Shown piece by piece: positions 8,621-16,939 of a stretch of 64,000 nucleotides of DNA; position 1 is the stretch's first letter; each line of letters starts with the position of its first letter. Location of the stretch: the NCBI RefSeq assembly GCF_020866965.1, contig NZ_JAJATX010000004.1:28689-92688 (forward strand), in the 5' to 3' direction. The translations under genes were made by a program, and so were the position numbers. The notes beneath the pieces are model-generated. The model was not told the DNA's origin. It made no database searches and saw nothing but the letters and a program-made list of their open reading frames with translations. This DNA comes from Microvirga roseola (GTDB taxonomy: Bacteria; Pseudomonadota; Alphaproteobacteria; Rhizobiales; Beijerinckiaceae).

Positions 8621-9271
8621 TCACGGCAGCGTCCGCACCACCTCCGGCAGATCCGCCATCCGCCCGACGATGATGGATGCGCCTGCGTGCCGGAGCTTCT
8701 CCCCATGCTCCGGTCCGCAATGGCCGCCGCCGGTGAAGCCGATCACGCGCATTCCGGCAGCGCGGGCAGCCTGGACGCCGGCGGGTGAGTCTTCGATCAC
8801 CAGGCAGGCCTCGGGAGCAATCTCCATCCGCCGGGCTGCATGGAGGAACAGGTCGGGCGCCGGCTTGCCGCGCGCCACTTCCGATGCGCTGAAAACGTGG
8901 TCGAACAGGTCCGCGAGACCCGTCACGCGCAGTGACAAGGCGATCCGCTCCGGGACCGAGGAGGATGCGACGCAGCGCTGGAAAGGGAGCGTGAGGATTG
9001 CGTCCCGCACGCCGCCGACAGGCTGCAGGTCGGTCTCGAAGCGGGAGAAAAGCTCGCGGTTAAGCCTCTCCCCGAAATCGGCGGGCAGCGTGCAGCCGTG
9101 CTCCGCCTCGATGCGCGCGACCATATCCTTCAGGCTCGCGCCGACGAACTGGCGCATGATGTCCTGAGCCGTATAGGGCAGGCCGATCTCGGTCAGGATT
9201 TCCGCATCGATCTGGCAGGCGAGCGTTTCGGAATCGACCAGAACTCCGTCGCAATCGAAAATCAGCAGCAT
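8621..9271 (-). CDS. HAD-superfamily phosphatase (subfamily IA)
   Basis: A 216-residue haloacid-dehalogenase hydrolase. Motif I is FDCDGVLVDSE with the nucleophile Asp6 and the acid/base Asp8. The cap region is helical (about residues 15-85). Motif II is CVASSSVPERI, motif III the lysine in ARGKPAPDLFL, and motif IV VIEDSPAGVQAARAAGM. This pattern is that of beta-phosphoglucomutase-like or phosphoglycolate-phosphatase-like enzymes such as YieH/6-phosphogluconate phosphatase. The substrate cannot be fixed from sequence. It is probably a single gene, divergent from the small gene at 9498. Confidence 0.9.
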   Translation of the reverse strand: MLLIFDCDGVLVDSETLACQIDAEILTEIGLPYTAQDIMRQFVGASLKDMVARIEAEHGCTLPADFGERLNRELFSRFETDLQPVGGVRDAILTLPFQRCVASSSVPERIALSLRVTGLADLFDHVFSASEVARGKPAPDLFLHAARRMEIAPEACLVIEDSPAGVQAARAAGMRVIGFTGGGHCGPEHGEKLRHAGASIIVGRMADLPEVVRTLP

Positions 9272-9331
9272 GGCGCTCCCCGGATCGGCCCGTCCCCAGT
9301 AGCCGGACCGGCCTCATGCCCGCAAGCCTAC

Positions 9332-9362
9332 CTCTTTCGAGCTATGGTATATCTCTTTCGAG
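9332..9362. repeat. Ten-base direct repeat upstream of the small gene
   Basis: CTCTTTCGAG occurs at 9332-9341 and again at 9353-9362, a 21-base period (two helical turns), in the divergent gap between the HAD gene and the gene at 9498. Spacing and position fit a regulator-binding pair, but no regulator is identified. Confidence 0.4.
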
Positions 9363-9497
9363 ACATTGTGCGCCGGCAAGCAATCTCTAAAAGTCGGGAT
9401 GTGAATGATTCCTCGCCGTCCTAGGGCGCAGCCAAGAATGCGCCCGGCAGCGAGGACAAACAACAAACGAACGACGTCTTTATTGGCGGGGCAGATC

Positions 9498-9692
9498 ATG
9501 GATTATCGGGTAGAGCTTGTCGCTCGCGCGTTTTACGACGCCGAGGAGGATGGTTATTCTTGGGATTGCGAGCCCGAGATCCTGCGTGAGGAGTTCCGCA
9601 GGCTTGCCCGGAACGCCATCGCGCTCATGGGCGACGAGATCGGGGTGCTGGTGCTCGAACTTTCGCCCGGCGACTACCTCAAAGCGGCTTGA
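9498..9692 (+). CDS. Small conserved-looking hypothetical protein
   Basis: A 64-residue acidic protein (MDYRVELVARAFYDAEEDGYSW at the start) with a tryptophan-containing segment followed by an amphipathic helix (EILREEFRRLARNAIALM) and a short C-terminal strand (VLVLELSPGDYLKAA). I do not recognise a family. The ATG at 9498 is preferred to in-frame upstream codons because the upstream extension is Arg/Pro-rich and unlike a protein. The even codon pattern and compact fold-like composition favour a real gene, but evidence is limited to that. Confidence 0.55.
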   Translation: MDYRVELVARAFYDAEEDGYSWDCEPEILREEFRRLARNAIALMGDEIGVLVLELSPGDYLKAA

Positions 9693-10018
9693 TCGAACAG
9701 GCGGAAGCGGGCGGCAGTTCATCCGTGCGCGCCCGCTCCCTCCGTATCGTGGATTTGGCCGTTCCCATGGCAGCCGTGTGCGGTCTTGGGCGCCTCAGCC
9801 AGGGGAGATCGCTTGAAACCCCGGCTGAGGCGTATGCCGTGTCGAAGACCACCACAGCGATCCCAGTCTACCTCTAGGGCAGGTCACATCAATCCACGGG
9901 CTGCCGCTCTTTTGTTCAGGGGCTGCGGGAAAAGCGGACATCTGCTCAAGATGTGCCCGTGCGAGGGTGCGTCCCCGGCATTGCGGTTCGCCGGTCCGAA
10001 CCCCATCTCCCGGCTCTG
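9693..10018. other. Gene-free stretch with one hairpin
   Basis: No convincing gene is seen between the small protein gene and the amidoligase. The reading frame of the amidoligase stays open leftward to 9953, but the extra 22 residues look non-coding. The only clear structure is the long hairpin at 9791-9832. Confidence 0.5.
9791..9832. other. Long GC-rich hairpin
   Basis: CGCCTCAGCC at 9791-9800 pairs perfectly with GGCTGAGGCG at 9823-9832, and GGGG at 9802-9805 with CCCC at 9819-9822. This gives a 14-bp stem with one unpaired A and a 13-base loop. No T-run follows, so it is not an intrinsic terminator. It could be a processed RNA structure, an attenuator or a 3' stabilising element for the gene at 9498. 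Confidence 0.5.
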
Positions 10019-10939
10019 ATGAACAGCAACGATTCCCGCTTACCCGAGGCGCTCAGCCCTCCTGTCCTGGTGACCTCAGGCGGCGCATTGCGGCGGGTCG
10101 GGATCGAGTTCGAGTTCCTGGGGCCGAGCGCCAGAGGCGCCGCCGGGGCGATTGCGCGTGATCTCGGCGGCTCTATCGAGGCGGAGGACCCGAACGCGTT
10201 CAGGATCCGAAATACCCGCCTGGGCGATCTCGCGGTGGAAACCGACCTGCGGTATCTCCATCCCGAACGCCACCCCGGTCTCGGCATCCGGCTCGGCGCC
10301 GGTGCGGCCCGGTGGCTGGGCGCCGCGCTTTCTCCCGTCGTCCCTCGCGAACTCATCACCGGTCCGATGCCCATCGCGCGGCTTCCCGAGGTCGACGAGA
10401 TCGTCGGCGTCCTTCGCGGCGCTGGCGCGCGGGGCCACGGAACGGTGCTGTGGGACTCGCTCAGCCTCCACTTCAACATCGATCCGCCGAGCCTCGATGC
10501 GGCGACCCTGACCGCCTTCCTCAAGGCCTTTCTCCTGACCGGCGACCGGATCAGGCAGGAGGTCTCGCAGGGAAAATGGTGGCTGGCTCACGTCCTGCCG
10601 CAGGATTACCCGCCAGCCTACAGGCAGCTCGTTCTCGATCCGGACTACTGGCCCGACCTCAAGACTCTGGCGGACGATTATCTTGCCGCCAACCCGACGC
10701 GGCGGCGGGCGCTCGATCTCCTGCCGCTTCTGGCCCATCTCGACGAGGAGCGCGTGCGCGCCGTGCTGTCCCATGAGAAGATCGGCCCGCGGCCGGTCTT
10801 TCACTACCGGCTCGCCCTGTCCCATGTCAGCGATCCCCGATGGAGCATCCTGCCCGATTGGGAGAGATGGCTGATTGTGGAGCGTCTCGCTTCGGACCAT
10901 GAGCGCCTCGGGGCCGCCGGGCGGATGGCTGCGGGCTGA
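10019..10939 (+). CDS. Amidoligase family protein
   Basis: A 306-residue member of the amidoligase (COOH-NH2 ligase, Amidoligase_2) family, which has a glutamine-synthetase-like fold and makes amide or peptide bonds using ATP. Visible features are the first strand RRVGIEFEFLGP with the metal-binding glutamates, the second acidic strand LAVETDLRYL, the SLSLHFNIDPP segment with its conserved histidine and asparagine, and the helical half containing KWWLAHVLPQDYPPAYRQLV. Known family members usually sit next to a class I glutamine amidotransferase-like peptidase that removes or processes the ligated group. None is present here. The gene ends 4 bases before the convergent LysR gene. The ATG at 10019 is chosen because residues encoded upstream do not match the family start. 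Substrate unknown. Confidence 0.8.
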   Translation: MNSNDSRLPEALSPPVLVTSGGALRRVGIEFEFLGPSARGAAGAIARDLGGSIEAEDPNAFRIRNTRLGDLAVETDLRYLHPERHPGLGIRLGAGAARWLGAALSPVVPRELITGPMPIARLPEVDEIVGVLRGAGARGHGTVLWDSLSLHFNIDPPSLDAATLTAFLKAFLLTGDRIRQEVSQGKWWLAHVLPQDYPPAYRQLVLDPDYWPDLKTLADDYLAANPTRRRALDLLPLLAHLDEERVRAVLSHEKIGPRPVFHYRLALSHVSDPRWSILPDWERWLIVERLASDHERLGAAGRMAAG

Positions 10940-10943
10940 GGCG

Positions 10944-11834
10944 CTAGAAGGCCCAGTGCTGCGCCTTGGCGACGAGGAAGTCGCGAAACACCTGGACGCG
11001 GGCGACGGAGCGCATTTCTTCCGGATAGACGAGATAGCTGTCGAGGGTCGGCATCTCCACGTCCTTGAGGACCTGCTTCACGGCCGGACTGCCGCCCAAG
11101 GCATAGTCAGGAGCCATGCCGATGCCGGCGCCGGTCTCGATGGCCTGTCTCAGGGCCAGGCTGTCATTGACGACGAGCCGGCTGGGCCGCGGGTCCTTCG
11201 GATTGCGGCCCCAGGTGGTGAGCTGATGCAGGTCGAGGATGAAGGAGGGCAGATCGCCGCCCAGGCACACGATGTGGTGCCGGTCGAGATCCTCCACCGT
11301 CACGGGCTCCCCATGCCGCTCGATATAGCTGTGCGCGGCATAGGCATGGTAGTGAATGGTGAAGAGGCGCCGCTGAATCAGGTCCGGCTGGGCCGGGCGG
11401 CGCAGGCGGATCGCGATATCGGCCTCCCGCATGGCGAGATCCAACTCGTCGCTGGTGAGCAGAAACTCCACATGCACCTCGGGATAGAGATCGAGGAACT
11501 CCGAGATGCGCTGGGCAAGCCAGATCCCGCCGATCCCGACCGTTGCCGTCACTTTGAGAACCCCGCTCGGCCTCTCGCTCGTCTCGGTGAGGCGCTGGCG
11601 CATCGAGTCGAGGCGCAGGCGAATGTCCTGCGCCGTGTTGTAGAGCATCTCGCCCTGCTCGGTCAGGAGAAGCCCGCGGGCATGCCTGTGGAAGAGGGGC
11701 ACCTTCAGGTCGTGTTCAAGGGCGCTGATCTGCCGGCTGACGGAGGACTGGTTGAGGCCGAGCTTCTCGCCTGCGCGGGTAAAGCTCCCGGCCGCAGCGA
11801 CCTCATAGAACAGTCTGATCTTGTCCCAGTCCAA
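10944..11834 (-). CDS. LysR-family regulator, LsrB/VtlR-like
   Basis: A 296-residue LysR regulator with an N-terminal winged HTH (FTRAGEKLGLNQSSVSRQISALEHDL) and a periplasmic-binding-like effector domain. The segments LDWDKIRLFYE, FHRHARGLLLTEQGE, SERPSGVLKVTATVG, ELDLAMREADIAIRLR, PDLIQRRLFT and PEEMRS-x-ARVQVFRDFLVAKA closely follow the LsrB (Sinorhizobium) and VtlR (Brucella) subgroup, which controls small RNAs and redox or surface functions. The start is placed at a TTG (11832-11834) preceded by GAAGGA, which gives the usual N terminus of that subgroup. The frame stays open to a further codon at 11924, but that extension is unlike the family. Orthology versus paralogy with LsrB is not settled. 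Confidence 0.85.
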   Translation of the reverse strand: MDWDKIRLFYEVAAAGSFTRAGEKLGLNQSSVSRQISALEHDLKVPLFHRHARGLLLTEQGEMLYNTAQDIRLRLDSMRQRLTETSERPSGVLKVTATVGIGGIWLAQRISEFLDLYPEVHVEFLLTSDELDLAMREADIAIRLRRPAQPDLIQRRLFTIHYHAYAAHSYIERHGEPVTVEDLDRHHIVCLGGDLPSFILDLHQLTTWGRNPKDPRPSRLVVNDSLALRQAIETGAGIGMAPDYALGGSPAVKQVLKDVEMPTLDSYLVYPEEMRSVARVQVFRDFLVAKAQHWAF

Positions 11835-11999
11835 GGCAAGTCCTTCAAAAGAGTGCGCGCTAGGCAGCGTGCTCCCGAGCGGGCCGGAAATCCAGCGGTT
11901 CGGCACGAAGCCGGTCCGGGACACCCGATATCACGGGCATCCGGACACTGTCACGCTTGCCTCAACCGGGGATGGCTCCCGCCCAGCCGGGGACCGCTT

Positions 12000-13160
12000 T
12001 CAGGGCGAGCCAAGGGCGAGGATCGAGAGCGCGAGCGCCTGGGCGCGGGGGACGAGGGTGTCCAGTTCCAGATACTCGTCGGGGCTGTGAGCCTTGCCGC
12101 CGCACGGGCCGGTTGCGCAGAGGGTGGGCACGCCGAGCGCCGCGGCAAATCCGGAATCGGCACAGCCTCCGGTGAACTCTTCCCCTACCGTGAGGCCGAT
12201 GCGCTCCGCACAGCCGGCATAGAGCGCGAACAGTTGCCGCGAGGCATCGGTCGAAACGAGAGGCAGGAACTCGCCAAGGATCTCCAGCTCGGCGGAGGTG
12301 CCGGGCACGAAGCTCGTGGCGACGATCTCCTGGATCTGCCCAACGATCCGGGAGTGGTCCTGCGGCTCGATGTAGCGCAGGTCGATCTCGGCCCGGGCGT
12401 TCGGCGCAACCGTGTTGACCGACTGCCCGCCCGAGACGAGCCCGACATTCACGGTGATGCCTTTCTCGAGATCGGTCAGAGCGTGGATCGCCGTGACCTT
12501 CCGCGACAGCTCCTCGATGGCGCTGACGCCCTGCTCGAAGTTGACGCCCGAATGGGCCGGAACGCCGCGGATCTCCATCCGAATGAACACGCCGCCCTTG
12601 CGGCCGGTCACGACATTGCCGCTCGGACGTCCCGGCTCCGCATTGAAGACGGCGCGGGCGCGGCGCGCCTCCTGCTCGATGAGCGCGCGTGAGGAGGGCG
12701 AGGCGATTTCCTCGTCGCTCGTGTAGAGGCCGACGATGGGACCGGGGGCACCGAAACGGGCGAAGGCTGCCAGCACAAAGCTGTTCATCACGAGGCCGGC
12801 CTTCATATCCGCGACGCCCGGGCCGTAGGCGAGATGATCTTCGATCCGGAAGGGCCGTTGCCCTGTCTCGCCTTTCGGGAAGACCGTATCGCGATGTCCC
12901 ATGAGCAGGATCGGCTTCTGCCGCTCGTCGGGCGTGCCGAGAGTGGCCCGCAGCCCGTCTCCGTAACGCTCACTGACAAAGGTCTCGCAGGTGAGGCCTG
13001 CTCCTTCGAGGAACGTGCGCAGATGCGCGCCGACGCGGTCGACGCCCTCCTTGTCGTAGCTCCCGCTATCCGTATCGACGAGCAGGCGAAGCTGGTCGAT
13101 CATGGCCTGTCTTTGGCTGGCGAGCCATTCAAGGACTTGCGCTTCCAGATTCGTGCTCAA
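12000..13160 (-). CDS. M20-family metallopeptidase, glutamate carboxypeptidase (CPG2)-like
   Basis: A 386-residue zinc-dependent carboxypeptidase or amidase without signal peptide. Metal ligands and catalytic residues are visible in MGHRDTVF (His, Asp), GPGVADMKAG (bridging Asp), YTSDEEIASP (general base Glu followed by Glu), NAEPGR and, near the end, GGKAHSPDEYLELD (His). The dimerisation domain lies between about residues 180 and 300 (VPAHSGVNFEQGVSAI). This organisation matches the carboxypeptidase G2/ArgE/DapE group; it may hydrolyse N-acylated or C-terminal glutamate-like substrates, which is inference. It lies 93 bases downstream of the LysR gene at 13254-14171 on the same strand and is probably part of the same peptide-utilisation locus. 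Confidence 0.87.
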   Translation of the reverse strand: MSTNLEAQVLEWLASQRQAMIDQLRLLVDTDSGSYDKEGVDRVGAHLRTFLEGAGLTCETFVSERYGDGLRATLGTPDERQKPILLMGHRDTVFPKGETGQRPFRIEDHLAYGPGVADMKAGLVMNSFVLAAFARFGAPGPIVGLYTSDEEIASPSSRALIEQEARRARAVFNAEPGRPSGNVVTGRKGGVFIRMEIRGVPAHSGVNFEQGVSAIEELSRKVTAIHALTDLEKGITVNVGLVSGGQSVNTVAPNARAEIDLRYIEPQDHSRIVGQIQEIVATSFVPGTSAELEILGEFLPLVSTDASRQLFALYAGCAERIGLTVGEEFTGGCADSGFAAALGVPTLCATGPCGGKAHSPDEYLELDTLVPRAQALALSILALGSP

Positions 13161-13253
13161 CGGTCGTCTCCTGTTCGAAAGGACATGTCTGACTCTACCC
13201 AGAGCGCAGTTTCGTTGTCAGTGCAACGGCCGAACTCCGATCTTCCGCATGGG

Positions 13254-14171
13254 TCATGCAAGGGGAGGGCGGATCGCCTCCGGCCGCCGCAGTTCCGAGA
13301 CCACAAAGGCGATGAAGTCCTGTGCGCTCTGCGGCAGGGTGCGGCCGAGCATGGTCTGGATCTGCAAATTGCGTTTGAGAAAGCTCGTCTCTTTCAGGGG
13401 GACGATGGCGATGTGCCCGTCGCGCACCGCTCTGCGGACCGAGATGTAGGTGGAGAAGGTGATCGCGCCGCCCAGCCTGCAGAAGCTCAGGAGGCTGGCG
13501 ATGTTGGTGGAGCTGACGACAGGCGCGAGCGTGATGCCTTTGGTGGCGCAGAATATGTCGAGCACCTTCTTGATCGTCGTCGCATCGTCGAGAATGGCGA
13601 TGGGATACTCAAAGAGCTCCGTCGTCGAGACGGGACCGCGCCCGACAAGGGGGTGATCGGGGCTGGCAATGGCATAGGCCAGCATGGGTTGCTGCCACTG
13701 GACCTTGACCCCGCCATCCGGTGAGAGCGAAAAGCTGATGCCGATATCGACCTCGCCGTCCTGAACGCTGCGCACCACGTCGCCGGGCGCCAGAACCTTC
13801 AGATCGAACAGAACCTGGGGGCGCTCCGTCCGAAAGGCGTGGATCATTTCCGGAATGAAGCTGACGGCGAGACCTTCCGTGACGCCGAGGCGGATGTGAC
13901 CGCGCGTGGCGCTGTTGAGCTCCCGGATCTCGCTGACGATCTGATCGCTCTCCAGCGTGGCCCGCTGTGCATAGGATTCCAGCAGGCGTCCTGCATGGGT
14001 CAGCGTCATGCCTCGCGAGCGTCGCTCGAAGAGAGGCGATCCGAGTTCCTCCTCCAGCTTCGAGATCTGCCGGCTGACGGCCGATGCCGCCACATGGAGC
14101 CGATCGGCGGCCGCGCTGACCGATCCGGTCCGGGCGACCTCCAGAAAATAGCGCAAAGCGGATTGCTGCAT
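13254..14171 (-). CDS. LysR-family transcriptional regulator
   Basis: A 305-residue LysR protein with HTH segment GSVSAAADRLHVAASAVSRQISKLEEELG near the N terminus, followed by FERRSRGMTLTHAG and the effector domain starting GHIRLGVTEGLAVSFIPEM. It is transcribed divergently from the peptide-importer operon that starts at 14347, the usual arrangement for a LysR regulator and its target. The M20 gene lies just downstream on its own strand. It probably controls one or both; the inducer may be a peptide or amino-acid derivative. An inverted repeat in the divergent region (14202-14221) is a candidate site. Confidence 0.9.
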   Translation of the reverse strand: MQQSALRYFLEVARTGSVSAAADRLHVAASAVSRQISKLEEELGSPLFERRSRGMTLTHAGRLLESYAQRATLESDQIVSEIRELNSATRGHIRLGVTEGLAVSFIPEMIHAFRTERPQVLFDLKVLAPGDVVRSVQDGEVDIGISFSLSPDGGVKVQWQQPMLAYAIASPDHPLVGRGPVSTTELFEYPIAILDDATTIKKVLDIFCATKGITLAPVVSSTNIASLLSFCRLGGAITFSTYISVRRAVRDGHIAIVPLKETSFLKRNLQIQTMLGRTLPQSAQDFIAFVVSELRRPEAIRPPLA

Positions 14172-14201
14172 GATGGGAGATTGGTCCGTTGCCGAAAAGG
14201 C

Positions 14202-14221
14202 AATGATCCTTTCGAATCATT
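14202..14221. promoter_or_regulatory. Candidate LysR operator
   Basis: AATGAT (14202-14207) and ATCATT (14216-14221) form a perfect inverted repeat with an 8-base spacer in the gap between the divergent LysR gene and the peptide importer. LysR proteins bind such interrupted palindromes. The arms do not give a symmetric T-N11-A box, so the call is tentative. Confidence 0.4.
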
Positions 14222-14346
14222 CTTATGGAAGCAAGATCTCTCTCTTGGCACATTCGATATGCTGCCGTCTCGTGTGTTGATCGAATCGACAATCGAGCAC
14301 GGATTTCAAGAAACAAAACAACATTCATAACTCCAGAGGACCAAAC

Positions 14347-15879
14347 ATGAAGTTCATGCACAAAGCCGCTCTCCTCGGCTTGGCCTCCACGGCCCTTGTG
14401 TCGGTCGCATTCACCGGCACTGCGCTGGCGGGCAAGGCCGACAACACCATCCGCTTCGCCTACGATCAGGCGCCGGAGAGCGTCGATCCTTACTTCAACA
14501 ACGTGCGCATCGGCGTCATCATCGGCCAGCACGTCTGGGATACGCTGGTCTACCGCGATCCCAATACCAACGAATACAAGGGCCAGCTGGCGACCGCCTG
14601 GAAGCAGGTCGACGACCGCACCATCGAGTTCGACCTGCGCCAGGGCGTGAAGTTTCACAACGGCGAGGAGTTCGATGCGGATGACGTCGTCTACACGCTC
14701 AACTTCATCTCCAAGCCCGAGAATAAGGTCGTCACCCAGAATAACGTAAGCTGGATCGAGAAGGCGGAGAAGCTGGACAAGTACAAGGTCCGTCTCACGA
14801 CCAAGGAAGTGTTCCCGGCGGCCATCGAGTATCTCGCTGGCCCCATCGTGATGCACCCGAATGAATACTACGAGAAGGTCGGCCCGAAGGGACAGAACGA
14901 CAGGCCCGTGGGATCGGGCCCCTACAAGGTCACCAACTACGTTCCCGGCAAGTCGATCACGCTCGAGAAGAATGACCAGTACTTCAAGGACTCGCCGAAG
15001 CCGCAGCCGAAGATCGCGAAGATCGAGATCCGCTTCATTCCCGACCGCCAGACCCAGATGGCGGAGGTGATCTCCAACGGCATCGACTTCATCATGCACG
15101 TGCCGAAGGATCAGGCGGACCAGCTTGAGGCCGTGCCGTCCCTTCAGGTGGTCTCGGGCGAGACCATGCGCATCGTGTTCATGCAGATGAACCTGCTCGA
15201 CGGTTCGCCGGCTCCGGCGCTCAAGGACGAGCGGGTGCGCAAGGCCATCATCCATGCCATCGACCGCGAGAGCATGGTCAAGAACATCGTCGGATCGGGT
15301 TCGCGCGTCATCAACACCATCTGCTTCCCCTCGCAGTTCGGCTGCACCGACGAGGGCGCGATGCGTTATCCGTATGACCCGGCCAAGGCGAAGCAGCTTC
15401 TGGCCGAGGCCGGCTATGCCAACGGGCTCAACCTCGACATTCTCGCCTATCGCGAGCGCAACCAGACTGAGGCCCTGATCGGCTACCTCCAGGCCGTCGG
15501 CATCAAGACCAACCTGCGCTTCCTGCAATATGCGGCGATGCGCGAGCAGGTCGCCAGCAACAAGGCGATGCTGACGCACCAGACCTGGGGATCCTTCTCG
15601 GTGAACGACGTCTCGGCCTCGACGCCGAACTACTTCGCCTTCCGCTCGGAGGACATCACCCGCGATTCGCAGGTGCGCGACCTTCTGATGAAGGGCAATA
15701 CCTCGGTCGATCCGCAGGTGCGAAAGGACTCCTACAAGGGCGCCCTGAAGCTCATCGCCGACAAGGCCTATGCGGTGCCGCTGTACTCGCTGCCAGTCTA
15801 TTATGTCGCAACGTCGGATCTGTCGTTCAAAGCCTATCCGGACGAGCTGCCGCGCTTCTGGGAAATGACCTGGAAGTAA
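14347..15879 (+). CDS. Peptide/opine-class ABC transporter, periplasmic binding protein (SBP family 5)
   Basis: A 510-residue family 5 solute-binding protein with a Sec signal peptide (MKFMHKAALLGLAST, cleavage after ALA near residue 28). Family landmarks are IRFAYDQAPESVDPYFNN, the LATAWKQVDDRTIEFDLRQGVKFHNGEEFDADDVVYTL region typical of DppA/OppA/NikA proteins, and VRKAIIHAIDRESMVKNIV. These proteins deliver di- or oligopeptides, opines, glutathione or nickel complexes to the membrane transporter. The ligand is not predictable here. It is the first gene of an operon with two permeases, two ATPases and an M20 peptidase. A strong hairpin lies between it and the first permease gene. Confidence 0.93.
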   Translation: MKFMHKAALLGLASTALVSVAFTGTALAGKADNTIRFAYDQAPESVDPYFNNVRIGVIIGQHVWDTLVYRDPNTNEYKGQLATAWKQVDDRTIEFDLRQGVKFHNGEEFDADDVVYTLNFISKPENKVVTQNNVSWIEKAEKLDKYKVRLTTKEVFPAAIEYLAGPIVMHPNEYYEKVGPKGQNDRPVGSGPYKVTNYVPGKSITLEKNDQYFKDSPKPQPKIAKIEIRFIPDRQTQMAEVISNGIDFIMHVPKDQADQLEAVPSLQVVSGETMRIVFMQMNLLDGSPAPALKDERVRKAIIHAIDRESMVKNIVGSGSRVINTICFPSQFGCTDEGAMRYPYDPAKAKQLLAEAGYANGLNLDILAYRERNQTEALIGYLQAVGIKTNLRFLQYAAMREQVASNKAMLTHQTWGSFSVNDVSASTPNYFAFRSEDITRDSQVRDLLMKGNTSVDPQVRKDSYKGALKLIADKAYAVPLYSLPVYYVATSDLSFKAYPDELPRFWEMTWK

Positions 15880-15887
15880 GGCAGGCT

Positions 15888-15931
15888 GCCTTCGGTATGG
15901 AGCGGCCCGCACCGGACCGCTCCACGAAGGC
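15888..15931 (+). other. Hairpin between binding-protein and permease genes
   Basis: GCCTTCG (15888-15894) pairs with CGAAGGC (15925-15931) and TGGAGCGG (15898-15905) with CCGCTCCA (15917-15924), giving a 15-bp stem with a 3-base bulge and an 11-base loop. Such structures after binding-protein genes commonly reduce read-through or protect the upstream mRNA, giving more binding protein than membrane subunits. No T-run follows. Confidence 0.6.
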
Positions 15932-16020
15932 CTGAAGCAAGACAATCCGGAATCCGGCCGCGCCTGTCGCGGCGGACCTTGCAGGTGGGCCCGTATTGCG
16001 GGTCAACACGGAGCAGCGCC

Positions 16021-16938
16021 GTGATCGGCTATATTCTCAAACGCCTTGGCCTGGCGCTCCTCGTGGCGCTGGCGGTCTCGATTATTGCCTTCTTCCTCCT
16101 CCGGCTTTCGGGCGACATTGCCGTCGCCATCGCGGGCGAGGGGGCCCAGGACGAGGATCTGAGACTCATCCGCCAGACCTATGGTCTCGACCGGCCGCTG
16201 GTCATTCAATATCTCGACTGGCTCTGGCAGACCATCAGGGGCGATTTCGGCACCTCCATCTACTTCAAGACCGAGGTCAGCAAACTCGTCCTCGAAAAGC
16301 TTCCGACGACGATCATCCTCGGTTTCTCGGCGCTCGGCTTCGCGCTGCTGATTTCCATTCCGCTGGGCGTTCTGGCCGCCGTCTATCCGAACACCTGGAT
16401 CGACCGGCTGGCTCTCGGAATTGCGGTCGTCGGTCAGGCGATGCCGAACTTCTTCTTCGCCCTGATCCTGGTGATGATCTTCTCGATCTCCCTGCGCTGG
16501 CTCCCGGTCTCGGGCTCGGGAACGTGGCTGCACTTCGTCATGCCCACGATTGCGCTGGGCTATTACGTGGCTCCGGCCTTCATGCGGCTCATCCGCGCCG
16601 GCATGATCGAGGTCCTGTCGGCAGACTACATCCGCACCGCGCGGGCGAAGGGGCTGCCGGCCGGAAAGGTCATCTTCAAGCACGCCCTGCGCAACGCCGT
16701 CGTTCCGGTGGTGGCCCTGACCGCCGTTCAGCTCGGGTTCCTCCTCGGCGGCTCCGTCGTCATCGAGACGATCTTCGCTCTCGATGGGCTCGGCTACCTC
16801 GCCTACCAGAGCATCACGTACAAGGACTTCCCGGTGATGCAGATCATCGTGCTGCTGCTCTCGGTTCTCTACGTTCTGCTGACGCTCGCCTCCGACATCG
16901 CCAACGCGTGGCTCGATCCGCGCATCCGGGTGGCCTGA
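16021..16938 (+). CDS. Peptide-class ABC transporter permease (DppB-like)
   Basis: A 305-residue inner-membrane permease with about six membrane helices, of the DppB/OppB type. The N terminus IGYILKRLGLALLVALAVSI is the usual first helix. The cytoplasmic EAA-type motif that contacts the ATPase lies in DYIRTARAKGLPAGKVIFKHALRNA-type sequence (about residues 200-225). The segment DLRLIRQTYGLDRPLVIQY is the conserved region between helices 1 and 2. A GTG start at 16021 with GGAG upstream is used because the frame above it does not resemble the family. DppC-like follows after one base. Confidence 0.93.
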   Translation: MIGYILKRLGLALLVALAVSIIAFFLLRLSGDIAVAIAGEGAQDEDLRLIRQTYGLDRPLVIQYLDWLWQTIRGDFGTSIYFKTEVSKLVLEKLPTTIILGFSALGFALLISIPLGVLAAVYPNTWIDRLALGIAVVGQAMPNFFFALILVMIFSISLRWLPVSGSGTWLHFVMPTIALGYYVAPAFMRLIRAGMIEVLSADYIRTARAKGLPAGKVIFKHALRNAVVPVVALTAVQLGFLLGGSVVIETIFALDGLGYLAYQSITYKDFPVMQIIVLLLSVLYVLLTLASDIANAWLDPRIRVA

Positions 16939-16939
16939 C

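Noticed and set aside
13609..15945. A 778-codon minus-strand frame opposite the peptide-binding-protein gene.
   Set aside because: It covers the divergent promoter and two real genes and has no family signature.
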